From positions 2,914,001 through 2,978,000 of the forward strand of contig NZ_AP019860.1 of the NCBI RefSeq assembly GCF_009002475.1: DNA of 64,000 nt, in the 5' to 3' direction. Positions within the stretch are counted from its first letter, which is position 1; each line of letters opens with the position of its first letter. Made by a program: the position numbers and the translations under genes. This DNA is from Candidatus Uabimicrobium amorphum (lineage in GTDB: Bacteria; Planctomycetota; Uabimicrobiia; Uabimicrobiales; Uabimicrobiaceae). The notes under the pieces were generated by a model. It had not been told where the DNA came from, made no database searches, and was given only the letters and a program-made list of their open reading frames with translations. Of the stretch, positions 16,770-25,931 are shown piece by piece.

Positions 16770-19700
16770 ATGAACAGTAAACAACAATTGATTTCCCGCA
16801 TCATCTTCCAACAAAAATGGATGAGTGAAGCGCAAATTCGTAGTGCATACGCAAATTTTTGTACCGCAAATCTATCTATCTCATTTTTGGATTTCCTCGA
16901 GGAAAAACAACTTATTCTTCCCGCGCAAAAAGCGAGTATTGTAAAAATAATTACCGCCTCACTACATCAAACACAACGAACTAACTTTACGGTACGAGAA
17001 AATCAACGTTTTTTACAATACCATGTGGAAAAAGAAATAGGCCACGGTGGAATGGGAATTGTTTACAAAGCGAGAGATTTAAAACTACAACGCGATGTTG
17101 CGATCAAAGTACTTTCGAATACCAATCGCGATAGTGTCAAGCGTCTGATCCAAGAAGCGCGTACTATTGCACGACTTAATCATCCCTACGTCATCAAAAT
17201 TTATGATGTTGGGGAAACGCGTGTCAGCTATTTTGCCATGGAATATATCGACGGACAAACATTAGAAGAGTACATACATTCCCAAAAAATGTCCTTCGAT
17301 AAGTGGGCTGTTTTTTTCCATAAGGTCACCCAAGCCGTCGATTTCATTCACCAAAATGAAATCATACATCGCGATATCAAACCTGCCAATATCATGATAG
17401 ATCAACACGGCGAACCACGGCTCATGGATTTTGGTCTAGCAAAAACCTATGAAGACAAATCTTTGCCATGCGGTTTTGTTGGTACTCCTTCTTACGCTTC
17501 TCCAGAACAAATAGAATCTAATTCGGTCACCTATCACAGCGATATTTATTCTTTGGGAGCCACTCTGTACGAAGCCCTTACGAAGGCACAAATTTTTCAA
17601 GGAGAAATGGTCCACCTCGTCTACCAAATTGTAAAATCCGACCCCATCCGGCCAAAGGTGTTAAACCCTTCTATCCCTCTTGATTTACAAGCTATTTGTC
17701 TAAAATGTGTGGCCAAGAAACCATTACATCGTTATAAAACAGCAGCAGATCTTGCTACCGACCTAAACAACTTCATACACAATCGACCCGTCATGGCCAA
17801 ATCCCCTTCTTACTTTGATATAGCAAAGAAGTGGATTGCACGCAATATGCTATTATCGTGTTTTATTTTTTTATTTTTAGCGAGTATTCACATAGCACTT
17901 GCCATTTTCATTTCGGCAAACAACAACCTTTCGAAAGCATACGAAGAATTACAACAACAACAGACGCAAACCGAGGAACAAAAATACAAAATGCAATTGC
18001 AACTCTACCATGCCTCTTTGGAAAAAATGGAGCAATTTATTCAACAAAACAGCTTTGTGCATTTTCGAAAGACGTTGAACCAATATTCACAAAAAAACTT
18101 TTTGCTGAATACATCGCAAAATTATTTACTACTTTCCAAGAAAATTAACCCCGCTCAAAAACTAGAAACTCGCTTACTAAGTAATCTTTACTCTAAACCA
18201 AAAAATCTAGTGCCGTATAGTTTTCACTTTTCTAATTTCTCTGTAAATAATAGCAACACATTTTTAGCAACAAACTATGGCAAGGACTTACAGATTGTCC
18301 ATATCGAAAGCGGTAGTCAGAAAAAATACTCGCTAGAAGAGCGTATCTCTTGTAGTGTTTTTCACCCTTATGAGCATCAACTATTTGTTGCTGGTGAGCA
18401 CGGGGCCGTTTTTAAAGTAGATTTAACTACAGAAAAAATAACACGCTTTGCGATTGATCCCCAACCAAATGCCTGGGTAACCTTCTGTCATTTCTCGAAT
18501 GATGGAAGTCAAGTCGTGTATTGTATTGTGAATCGTCAAGGTGAAAGTACTTTTGTTTTTATCGATTGGCAGACGCACAAATACACCGTGGTACACCCAC
18601 AATTGACCGTTAGAACAAACGAAGGCTCCACAATGAATATGGAGCAAGTTCTCAATATTGCCTATACGCCAAATAAGAGAGTTCTTTTACTTACAGGTAG
18701 ACGCGATGAGGGATTAGGTATATTTTATCTTGCAAAAAACATGGCCGTAAAATTACTTGAAACGCCGACAATCATCACCGATTTCGCCGCTTATAACAAC
18801 TACATTATCACTAGCCATACTGATGGCCAATTGATCATTGGTAAAATAAACGATCGTAGACAAAAAATAGTCTATCGACAAATTACAAAATGGCAAGCAC
18901 ATCAAGACTCTATATATTCGGTATCGGCAACAAAAGACTATATTATTTCTTGTAGTAAAGACAAGACGATCAAAATATGGGACTACAATGGTAAATTGCA
19001 TCATACTTTTCCAGATAGCCATTTTAAAAGAGCACACTTTATCCCCAAGAACAATCAATTGATTACCATAAATTTTTCCCAACATATTCAACTATGGTCT
19101 TTACAAAGAAAGTCTCCTATCGTTTTACCCACTGGGAAACAATGGGCAAATTTAGCAATAAGTCCGCAGTCCAATTACTTAGCTTTGACAATGAAAACCG
19201 CAGTCTCTCTTGTACAGATATGGGATTTGCAAACACATAAACCCGTAAAAATTTTTCCCGAAAACTTATTTAATATAAACTTTCGTCAAATGAATAGCGT
19301 ATTTTTGAATGACACACAATTACTTACACGTGGACATAAGGTTGTAAGGTACTGGAACATAGATAAGGCCAATGAAATGGGCCAAATTTTACAGTACCCA
19401 AACCAAAACTATACACACATACAAAGAGTACAAACAATGACTTGTGGAAAAGACGGTATCTTGACGGCCGATGTCAGAAAATTATGTCTGTGGAATAAGC
19501 AATCAAAACAACTGGAAAGAGAATGGAAAAGCACTTTTGGCGAGATATCTTTTGCAGATTTTTATGATAAAGATACGTTAATACTGGGTTCACATACAAA
19601 TCTTTCTCTACAACTTGAGTTTATCAATAGACATAATGACCAAGTTCATAAAACCCCGCTGATGATGTATACCGAAGAACAAGCCGTAACATTTAATTAT

Positions 19701-20087
19701 CCTATCAAACAGCATAAAATATTATCTCTTAACAACAAGAGGTATTTATTTTTCATTTCTCCAGGTAGATCTGTTATTTACATGTTCACTTGCGATCCCA
19801 CACGAAAAGAACAAACATTGAGTGCTGTTTTTGTAGGGCATAGTGGCAATATCAACAACATACAATTTATGCACGATAATTCGCGAATGGTGTCCGCAGG
19901 CAATGACCATACCATAAAAATTTGGGACTTGGAAAATATAAAAAAATACCCTGTGGAGAATGAATGTCTTTTGTCTATAGAGGAACATACCGCTCCGGTA
20001 ACAGGTATTGTATTCAATAAAGATTACAGTCAGCTCATTTCTGCTAGCGAAGACAAGACCATTCGCATTTGGTCGTTGAAACGTTAA
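16770..20087 (+). CDS. Transmembrane Ser/Thr kinase with WD40 propeller
   Basis: 1105 residues from the ATG at 16770 (GAGG 6 nt upstream; the frame opens at a TTG at 16719). Residues 1-65 are a small helical module (ISRIIFQQKWMSEAQIRSAY). The kinase (about 84-340) has GHGGMGIVYKA, VAIK (K113), HRDIKPAN (200-207), DFG (220-222) and GTPSYASPEQ. A span at about 360-381 is followed by a Gln-rich coiled coil (385-430). The rest is WD40-like; late repeats are the clearest (ISCSKDKTIKIWDYNG, VSAGNDHTIKIWDLEN, ISASEDKTIRIWSLKR), earlier blades are degenerate. By topology the propeller is outside the inner membrane. Likely senses or binds a partner there. Confidence 0.9.
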   Translation: MNSKQQLISRIIFQQKWMSEAQIRSAYANFCTANLSISFLDFLEEKQLILPAQKASIVKIITASLHQTQRTNFTVRENQRFLQYHVEKEIGHGGMGIVYKARDLKLQRDVAIKVLSNTNRDSVKRLIQEARTIARLNHPYVIKIYDVGETRVSYFAMEYIDGQTLEEYIHSQKMSFDKWAVFFHKVTQAVDFIHQNEIIHRDIKPANIMIDQHGEPRLMDFGLAKTYEDKSLPCGFVGTPSYASPEQIESNSVTYHSDIYSLGATLYEALTKAQIFQGEMVHLVYQIVKSDPIRPKVLNPSIPLDLQAICLKCVAKKPLHRYKTAADLATDLNNFIHNRPVMAKSPSYFDIAKKWIARNMLLSCFIFLFLASIHIALAIFISANNNLSKAYEELQQQQTQTEEQKYKMQLQLYHASLEKMEQFIQQNSFVHFRKTLNQYSQKNFLLNTSQNYLLLSKKINPAQKLETRLLSNLYSKPKNLVPYSFHFSNFSVNNSNTFLATNYGKDLQIVHIESGSQKKYSLEERISCSVFHPYEHQLFVAGEHGAVFKVDLTTEKITRFAIDPQPNAWVTFCHFSNDGSQVVYCIVNRQGESTFVFIDWQTHKYTVVHPQLTVRTNEGSTMNMEQVLNIAYTPNKRVLLLTGRRDEGLGIFYLAKNMAVKLLETPTIITDFAAYNNYIITSHTDGQLIIGKINDRRQKIVYRQITKWQAHQDSIYSVSATKDYIISCSKDKTIKIWDYNGKLHHTFPDSHFKRAHFIPKNNQLITINFSQHIQLWSLQRKSPIVLPTGKQWANLAISPQSNYLALTMKTAVSLVQIWDLQTHKPVKIFPENLFNINFRQMNSVFLNDTQLLTRGHKVVRYWNIDKANEMGQILQYPNQNYTHIQRVQTMTCGKDGILTADVRKLCLWNKQSKQLEREWKSTFGEISFADFYDKDTLILGSHTNLSLQLEFINRHNDQVHKTPLMMYTEEQAVTFNYPIKQHKILSLNNKRYLFFISPGRSVIYMFTCDPTRKEQTLSAVFVGHSGNINNIQFMHDNSRMVSAGNDHTIKIWDLENIKKYPVENECLLSIEEHTAPVTGIVFNKDYSQLISASEDKTIRIWSLKR

Positions 20088-20089
20088 TT

Positions 20090-20124
20090 AGAAGATGTTA
20101 TGCGCAAAATTGGTCCTATCTTCT
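20090..20124. terminator. Weak convergent hairpin
   Basis: AGAAGAT (20090-20096) pairs with ATCTTCT (20118-20124) around a 21-nt loop in the 36-bp gap between the convergent kinase-WD40 gene and the membrane-protein gene. Stem short, no T-run; a possible bidirectional 3' end only. Confidence 0.25.
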
Positions 20125-21242
20125 TAAGCCTGTGCTTTTACTTCCGCAATGAACTCATCATGTCGTTTTTTTAGATACTCCGATACATCAAAGTCAATGG
20201 CACGTTTCTCAATATTTTTTTCCTGTAGAACATTGTCAATGCGCTCTTCATCTCTTTCGTTAATACCAACAACGATATGCCCCCCCTCTTTGAGAAAAAG
20301 CACAAGTGTCTTCAAATTGGTATTTTCTTTGGTGAAAGACTCATAGCCATAATAGTCTATTTCGCGATAAGTAACCGTATCGATGTATGGGGCTAGTGTC
20401 TTAAACTCATTTTTATACATGGTGACATTTTCGATTGTCGTAGGCAGTGTCGTCAAATGTACGAAAACATACAAAGAAAATATTGCCGCGGCAACACCTA
20501 AAGTTAAGTGTATTCCCCACATGGTAACAACAAAACTAACGAGAAAAGTAACTCCGATTCCGCCCAATACAATTTTACCTCCTAGCAAAAGTTTATGCGT
20601 CGCAAATAACGGCGGTTGTTCCCATGCATACAATACCTGGCCATTTGACTGCGTCCTCTTTTTTTGCGAAATATTTTTTAGGGCGGTAACCTCCGCCGCA
20701 ACCCAATCCTCTTGTGGAACTTTTTTGGAACACAAAATATGATCCACTTTCACCACTTGTGCACGCTCAAGAGGTATAAACTTGAATTTATCGTGGCCTA
20801 CTTTGTTGTTCAATTCCAACAACAAAACATCATAGCTTTCGCTTTTATGAAATATACTATCAAAACTATAAGAGCTAATTTGGTCGTATGTACAAAGTAG
20901 TTTATTGGCGTCTTTTTTACGATACCTAATGCCATCTTCACAAAAGAGAACTTCCTGAACATCTTGCTTGGTCTTCTCGCGAATAAATTGCACACCTATA
21001 CAAGCAGCAATACCAAGGATAATGACTCCGACTGCTGTATCTTCCGTAACACCGGGTATCATTTGAGGTGACACAATTAAGGTAATCATCAACCAAAACC
21101 CGGAACATAAAATACCAATTGCGATGAGAAAGTAACACGTAATACTCCAGCGAAATGAAGCAGTGATGACCGGGTAAATTTGTTGTGGTATTTGCAAATG
21201 AAGAAGTTGTTGCTCTTGTGGTACCGTATCTTGTATCGACAT
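20124..21242 (-). CDS. Membrane protein with two repeated TM/soluble halves, unknown
   Basis: 372 residues, not recognised. Two hydrophobic hairpins are visible: residues about 30-85 (SITCYFLIAIGILCSGFWLM, then VGVIILGIAACIGVQF) and about 220-270 (IVLGGIGVTFLVSFVVTMWG, ILTLGVAAAIFSLYVF type). Each is followed by a mixed alpha/beta segment with similar layout (VLFCEDGIRYRKK... and ENVTMYKNEFKTL...), which suggests an internal duplication of a PH-like or YdbT-like unit; that resemblance is a guess. The C-terminus is charged (EYLKKRHDEFIAEVKAQA). The small membrane gene at 21271 lies 28 bp upstream on the same strand, so the two are probably one operon. Confidence 0.6.
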   Translation of the reverse strand: MSIQDTVPQEQQLLHLQIPQQIYPVITASFRWSITCYFLIAIGILCSGFWLMITLIVSPQMIPGVTEDTAVGVIILGIAACIGVQFIREKTKQDVQEVLFCEDGIRYRKKDANKLLCTYDQISSYSFDSIFHKSESYDVLLLELNNKVGHDKFKFIPLERAQVVKVDHILCSKKVPQEDWVAAEVTALKNISQKKRTQSNGQVLYAWEQPPLFATHKLLLGGKIVLGGIGVTFLVSFVVTMWGIHLTLGVAAAIFSLYVFVHLTTLPTTIENVTMYKNEFKTLAPYIDTVTYREIDYYGYESFTKENTNLKTLVLFLKEGGHIVVGINERDEERIDNVLQEKNIEKRAIDFDVSEYLKKRHDEFIAEVKAQA

Positions 21243-21270
21243 AAAAAACTCCCACCATAATAAAAGAAAC

Positions 21271-21627
21271 TTACAATACGCGACTTTCTATCCATACTAG
21301 AATAACAATAATGCTAATTTCTCCCAAAAAATATATCGCGCCAATGTATGTCATCGTAGACCAATGATATACCACCAGAAAAAGTGTTAAAGCACAATAA
21401 AGAAGATTCGCTGTCATAATAAGTTTTAGCCAAAGATTACGTTGGGACTTAACAAAATGACAACGCAAGGAATATAGGGAAAATACAAAAGCGATTAGCG
21501 CTAAAAGATACAATGTAGTTGTTGGAATCCCCACATGAAAAAGAGGTAGCACAATCCCTAGTAACGCAGCACTTAAAAGCGCCCCTAATCCGTCAATCAA
21601 GAAAATATTTTTTCGCTGTATCATCAC
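21271..21627 (-). CDS. Small four-span membrane protein, unknown function
   Basis: 118 residues with about four membrane spans. The first begins at once after MMIQRKNIFLIDGLGALLSA, a DGxGALLSA opening that I recall from small uncharacterised bacterial membrane proteins. Starts at 21627 or 21624 are both possible (two adjacent ATGs). It is transcribed toward the 372-residue membrane protein. No soluble domain or catalytic motif is seen. Confidence 0.6.
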   Translation of the reverse strand: MMIQRKNIFLIDGLGALLSAALLGIVLPLFHVGIPTTTLYLLALIAFVFSLYSLRCHFVKSQRNLWLKLIMTANLLYCALTLFLVVYHWSTMTYIGAIYFLGEISIIVILVWIESRVL

Positions 21628-21678
21628 AGTTGGCTCTTTCTAATAAAAATTATAAAGGGTCTCATCAATAAAAATTAT

Positions 21679-21792
21679 CGTGACCTTGACCGTCACCGTG
21701 ACCTTGACCGTCACCGTGACCTTGACCGTCACCGTGACCGTAATCGTAATCGTCACCGTAGCCCTAGCCGTAATCGTCACCGAAACCGAAAC
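21679..21792. repeat. CGTGAC-type hexanucleotide / 18-bp tandem repeat
   Basis: In the 528-bp gap 21628-22155. Three perfect copies of an 18-mer (CGTGACCTTGACCGTCAC) are followed by ten degenerate CGTNAY hexamers. The same hexamer class flanks the GTCATCC palindromes here (22003-22025) and at 41114-41149, 41366-41390 and 44461-44474/44690-44713. A TIR-like stretch (AAAGGGTCTCATCAATAAAA) sits just left of it at about 21655. The rest of the gap has the palindrome at 21878 and AT-rich leader for the PAP2 gene. Confidence 0.85.
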
Positions 21793-21877
21793 TTTTAATA
21801 ATCAACTTACCTTACAGTGTTGTATGAAACTATAAATCTATCCGGGTGTTCTCTGGAACTACAAAACTACCATGGGA

Positions 21878-21983
21878 GTGTCATCCCTGACTTGATCAGG
21901 GATCCAGACGCTTTGAAGTTTACTTTATATTGCTGGGTCCCGCATCTATCTAAAAATCATAGATTTTTGGGTGCGGGATGACA
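21878..21983. repeat. GTCATCC...GGATGAC three-way palindrome, copy A
   Basis: Outer arms TGTCATCC and GGATGACA enclose two hairpins: CCCTGA-cttga-TCAGGG on the left, and CCCGCA...TGCGGG on the right with an inner AAAAATC/GATTTTT stem. Copies B (41207-41309) and C (44529-44631) share most of the sequence; copy D (45943-46085) shares arms and plan. Hexamer tracts flank it on both sides. Confidence 0.85.
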
Positions 21984-22155
21984 GGTGTTGTAAACCTTTT
22001 TCGGTCAGGGTCACGGTCACGGCTAGGATTAAACGTCGCCATTTTCACATAATTTTAATATAAACTTAAATAATACTACATATACAAAGAGTATAGTAAA
22101 AGTACAAACATTTTAATGCAAAGCAAACTTTAATAAAATACTCAGGAGAAGTTTA

Positions 22156-22680
22156 ATGAAAACTCTTCTTTTCAATGTCAACAAAGTAGATAGAATTGTA
22201 ATTAGTGAAGTGTATACTTGGCGTGGAAAAGACTTTTTTGATTCGTTTTTTTGCAATATCAGCAAAAGTGGTGATGGACCATTATATCTATTTATAGGTT
22301 TATTACTGTGGATACTTGATCCACAAGTAGGGAGAGAAATTGTTATGGCGGGTTTGATTGCTTTTTCTCTAGAACTACCCACATACAAAATAGCAAAACT
22401 TCTGATAAAACGTAAACGTCCATTTGAGAAGATGCAGGGAATTCAATTTTTACTTCCGCCTCCAGATCGTTTTAGTTTTCCATCTGGACACACAGCATCG
22501 GCTTTTTTGATGTGGGTAATACTTTCTCATTTTTATCCGTTTTGGCTCATCCCAGGACTCATATGGGCGAGCCTTATTGGTTTTTCTCGTGTCTATCTGT
22601 GCGTCCATTATCCCAGCGACATTTTTGCGGGTATAACGCTTGGTATATTATGTGCACGATTTGCGTTGTTTATTATTTAG
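22156..22680 (+). CDS. PAP2-family membrane phosphatase
   Basis: 174-residue integral membrane phosphatase of the PAP2 type (lipid phosphates such as undecaprenyl-PP or phosphatidic acid are the usual substrates). All three signature motifs are present: KLLIKRKRPF (first motif with Lys and Arg-Pro), FPSGHTASAF (second, with His) and SRVYLCVHYPSDIFAG (third, with Arg and His). About five spans. GGAG precedes the ATG. Its end overlaps the convergent histidine kinase gene by 8 bp. Specific substrate not deducible. Confidence 0.9.
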   Translation: MKTLLFNVNKVDRIVISEVYTWRGKDFFDSFFCNISKSGDGPLYLFIGLLLWILDPQVGREIVMAGLIAFSLELPTYKIAKLLIKRKRPFEKMQGIQFLLPPPDRFSFPSGHTASAFLMWVILSHFYPFWLIPGLIWASLIGFSRVYLCVHYPSDIFAGITLGILCARFALFII

Positions 22681-24433
22681 GTAGTATGATCGAAAATATA
22701 CTTCCTTTGTCTATTTCACTTTGTACCTTTATTTCACCTTTATGAGCAATGATAATGTGCTTTACGATTGCTAGTCCCAAACCCGTTCCCCCCAGCTCAC
22801 GACTACGGGCTTTGTCTACGCGGTAAAAACGCTCGAAGAGTCTGGGGATGTGTTCAGGAGGTATCCCGCGCCCTTCGTCTTTCACATCAATTTTTAAACT
22901 ACTCTCCCTCTTGCTAACCTCGACATCAATCTTCCGATCTGCAGGGCTATATTTTACAGCATTGTCAATTAAATTAATGATGGCTTGTTCCAAAAGTTCA
23001 GGATTGATATTCCCTTCCATTTTTTCTTGCGGACATTTTAGAAAAATATCTATGTGTTTTTCTTTGGCACGTACTTCACACATTTGAATTGCATTTTCCA
23101 GTACCTCGCGAATAGATGATGGAAATAACGAAATTTCTTCGATCTCCACCCCTTGTTCAATACGTGAAAGAGTGAGGATGTCTTCGATGATAAAATGCAA
23201 ACGATCTGCTTGACGCGCAATAATTTTCAGAAAACGTTGGACTTGAGGCTTATCGTCTAAATCACTATCCATTAACGTCTCGACAAAACCCTTGATAGAT
23301 GTAATAGGTGTGCGTAGTTCGTGGGAAACATTGGCGACAAATTCACGACGCATTTTTTCTAATTTTCGCAAACGCGTAACATCATTCATCACCACTAAAG
23401 TTCCAATCACGTTGTTTCCCTGGTCATGTAAAATAATACCGCGTGTTTGCACAATTTTTTCTTTATCCCCCAGCAAAATATCTTCTTCTATGGTGTCACT
23501 ACTGAGAATCGCTTTTTTTACAAGTTGCTTCAATTCTTCGTTGCGAATCACTTCTTCGACACTTTTTCCTTTTATATCTGTCGACTCCACTTGTAAAAAC
23601 GTTTGAGCTGTTTGGTTCATATTCAGAATTCGTGCGTGTTGATCAACAGCAAAAACCCCCTCAACCATACTGGCAAGAACAGCTTCGTGTTCATTGCGTT
23701 GTTGCACCACTTGCTGAATTTTGTGTTCTAGTTGTGCCGCCATTTTATTCATTGTTTCGGCAAGAGAACTTATTTCTTTAAATTTAGAAACGGATAATCG
23801 CGTTGACAAATCGCCTTGAGCTAATTTTTCGGCACCTTGCTCTAACTCCTCTATCGGTCCGCTGATCTTATTTGCAACAATCAAACTAATGATGATGGCA
23901 CAAATTGCGCATAAGATGAGAACTATAATGATTTTGGCAATTAGAGTACTAATCACATTATCAATATCCGTTGTGGGAATAGCTACGCGAATAAAAGCGA
24001 TAATTTGCGTATTTCTCATAATGGGGACAACAACATACATCATGTTTTGTTGGAGGGTTGTGCTATAGCGTATGGCAGATCCATAACGTTTATTTTTTTT
24101 TGCTGTGGTGATTTCAGTGCGACTTTCATGATTCTCCATAAAGGAAACGTCATGATCTGTATCAACGATGACATTACCATCGTGGGAAATTACGGTAATA
24201 CGAAGAGGGACATCTTCTCGCCACCTACGACAAATTTTTGCCATAGCTTCGCGATTGTCAAAATTTGCAGTGATCAGAGGCTTTACCAGCAAAGCTTTGA
24301 TTTTAAGCTCTTCTTCATATTTATTGAGGTAAAAACTTTTAAATGAGAATGAGATATATAGCATCACCGCTACAATTGACAAGCAAATAATAAGTAGATA
24401 TGAGGGGTATAGTTGCCAAATTAACTTTCTCAC
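22673..24433 (-). CDS. Sensor histidine kinase, PhoR/WalK-like
   Basis: 586 residues. First span about 9-31, periplasmic sensor segment 35-160, second span about 163-187, HAMP (188-240), PAS (about 248-350), dimerisation/phosphoacceptor box FVANVSHELRTP with H371, then an ATPase domain with N-box NLIDNAVKYSP, DEGRGIP, FERFYRVDKARSR and GTGLGLAIVKH. All catalytic boxes are intact. The response regulator gene lies 98 bp upstream on the same strand. Architecture is that of phosphate-type PhoR/PnpS sensors, but no pst genes are nearby, so the stimulus is open. Convergent 8-bp overlap with the PAP2 gene. Confidence 0.93.
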   Translation of the reverse strand: MRKLIWQLYPSYLLIICLSIVAVMLYISFSFKSFYLNKYEEELKIKALLVKPLITANFDNREAMAKICRRWREDVPLRITVISHDGNVIVDTDHDVSFMENHESRTEITTAKKNKRYGSAIRYSTTLQQNMMYVVVPIMRNTQIIAFIRVAIPTTDIDNVISTLIAKIIIVLILCAICAIIISLIVANKISGPIEELEQGAEKLAQGDLSTRLSVSKFKEISSLAETMNKMAAQLEHKIQQVVQQRNEHEAVLASMVEGVFAVDQHARILNMNQTAQTFLQVESTDIKGKSVEEVIRNEELKQLVKKAILSSDTIEEDILLGDKEKIVQTRGIILHDQGNNVIGTLVVMNDVTRLRKLEKMRREFVANVSHELRTPITSIKGFVETLMDSDLDDKPQVQRFLKIIARQADRLHFIIEDILTLSRIEQGVEIEEISLFPSSIREVLENAIQMCEVRAKEKHIDIFLKCPQEKMEGNINPELLEQAIINLIDNAVKYSPADRKIDVEVSKRESSLKIDVKDEGRGIPPEHIPRLFERFYRVDKARSRELGGTGLGLAIVKHIIIAHKGEIKVQSEIDKGSIFSIILPK

Positions 24434-24531
24434 TACAACTCCGTTGAATAAAACTATAAAAATCTATAAAGAGACAACATTGCACCCATCGAAGGGATGC
24501 TTTATCAAAATTGGTATTGTTTTGTTAACCG

Positions 24532-25224
24532 TTAACATTCCTTTAAACGATACCCTATACCACGCACAGTTTCAATATATTTGCTTGCTGATCCTAGCTT
24601 CTTACGTAAACTGGCAATTTGTACATCAACGGAACGATCTGTTACAATATAATCTTCTCCTTTTGCCGCATCAAGTATTTGATTTCGCGTATATACCCAA
24701 CCAGGATGACACGCAAGAAAATGCAAAATTCGAAACTCTGTCAAGGTCAGCTCTACAGGGGAATTGTTCACCAACACTTCGTATCGACCAGGATGAATCG
24801 TAATACCATGCACGGCAATGGCCTTGTCACCTGACTCTTCGTCTTGTGCTTCGTTGCGGCGTAAAACGGCCTTGACTCTTGCCACTAAAACCCGTGGGCT
24901 AAAGGGTTTCGTTATATAATCATCTGCCCCCAGCTCCAGCCCCGTTACGATATCGGCCTCTTCTGCTTTAGCGGTTACAATCACAATAGGAATGTTTTTC
25001 GTTTTTGCATCCCCCTTCATCAGGCGACAAACATCTAAACCTTCCACCCCAGGTAGCATTAAATCGAGAACTACCAAGTCAGGCCAATTGCTTCGGGCTA
25101 TTTTAAGAGCCTGTTCCCCCGAAGTCACACCATTTACTTCAAATCCGTTTTTTGTCAAGTTATAGGTAATCAATTCCAGAATGTCTTTCTCATCCTCAAC
25201 TACGAGAATTTTACCTGTCAGCAT
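24532..25224 (-). CDS. PhoB/OmpR-type response regulator
   Basis: 230 residues: receiver domain with acidic pocket (VVEDEKD) and phosphoacceptor D54 in LVVLDLMLPG, IVTAKAE switch Thr and KPF Lys; then an OmpR/PhoB winged helix (VELTLTEFRILHFLACHPGW, VDVQIASLRKKLG, IETVRGIGYRL). Start chosen at 25224 (MLTGKILVVEDE) because AAAGGAA lies just upstream; the frame extends to 25263 without support. Partner of the histidine kinase downstream. It probably regulates transcription; I saw no convincing Pho box in the 141-bp gap upstream. Confidence 0.93.
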   Translation of the reverse strand: MLTGKILVVEDEKDILELITYNLTKNGFEVNGVTSGEQALKIARSNWPDLVVLDLMLPGVEGLDVCRLMKGDAKTKNIPIVIVTAKAEEADIVTGLELGADDYITKPFSPRVLVARVKAVLRRNEAQDEESGDKAIAVHGITIHPGRYEVLVNNSPVELTLTEFRILHFLACHPGWVYTRNQILDAAKGEDYIVTDRSVDVQIASLRKKLGSASKYIETVRGIGYRLKEC

Positions 25225-25365
25225 GATTTTCCTTTCGTGACTCTTTAAAACCAGATAGAACACAAAGTTGTGAAGAAATAACAGCGGTAAAGAAATAGTA
25301 GTGCCTATTGTCAGGTAATTTACATTAGATTACAAGTTCAAAAACAAAAAACCATATTATTATTT

Positions 25366-25929
25366 CTAAGGGCTTTTTACAAAGGCATTCCGCAAAAGAT
25401 ACAACATACTTTTTTTATTATCTCCACAAATAAAACCCCTTTTGCTTTCTTCCACAAACAAGTGTTTTTCGGGCATCCAATCTTGGATATACAAACAAAA
25501 ATGCGCTGAACTTTTTCCATAACCTTTTGCTGCGGCTCTCCACGATTCCATGGCACAAGTTTTCCAAAGTTCAATCCACGCACGGCTGTAAACTTTTTCC
25601 TGACAATCTAACATGACTTTGTACAAAAAAAGACGTCCTTGCAGATTAAGAACGTCAGGGGATACATTTGCAGAAGAGGTATATATTTGCTTTAGTAATT
25701 TATTAAACAGTTGTTGACTAGGCTGTGCAGTAAATAATTCTTTACAAATGTTTTCAACAATGGCATTACGTACCTCCCGGTCTTCGTAACGAAATGTATA
25801 TACAACGGCTTTCTCGTCTACATCGCGTAAAAATATACTATTTCTACGCGAATTTTTTAAGGCAATACCACTACTACACCATATGAAAATCATGACACTC
25901 ACTGCTGCAAAACATGCATTATACTTCAT
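25366..25929 (-). CDS. Secreted protein of unknown function
   Basis: 187 residues starting MKYNACFAAVSVMIFIWCSS, a signal peptide (the IWCSSG site could even be a weak lipobox). The start at 25929 is 2 bp after the stop of the upstream EF-hand gene, with AAGTAGAG before it; a longer frame to 26004 only overlaps that gene. The remainder is soluble and helical, with several cysteines and Trp (AWIELWKTCAMESWRAAAKG). No family recognised. The tight spacing suggests it acts with the EF-hand protein. Confidence 0.6.
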   Translation of the reverse strand: MKYNACFAAVSVMIFIWCSSGIALKNSRRNSIFLRDVDEKAVVYTFRYEDREVRNAIVENICKELFTAQPSQQLFNKLLKQIYTSSANVSPDVLNLQGRLFLYKVMLDCQEKVYSRAWIELWKTCAMESWRAAAKGYGKSSAHFCLYIQDWMPEKHLFVEESKRGFICGDNKKSMLYLLRNAFVKSP

Positions 25930-25931
25930 CT

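Noticed and set aside
25264..25365. Pho box upstream of the PhoB-like regulator
   Set aside because: Only a loose GTAAT/ATTAC pairing is present; no tandem Pho-box repeats could be made out.
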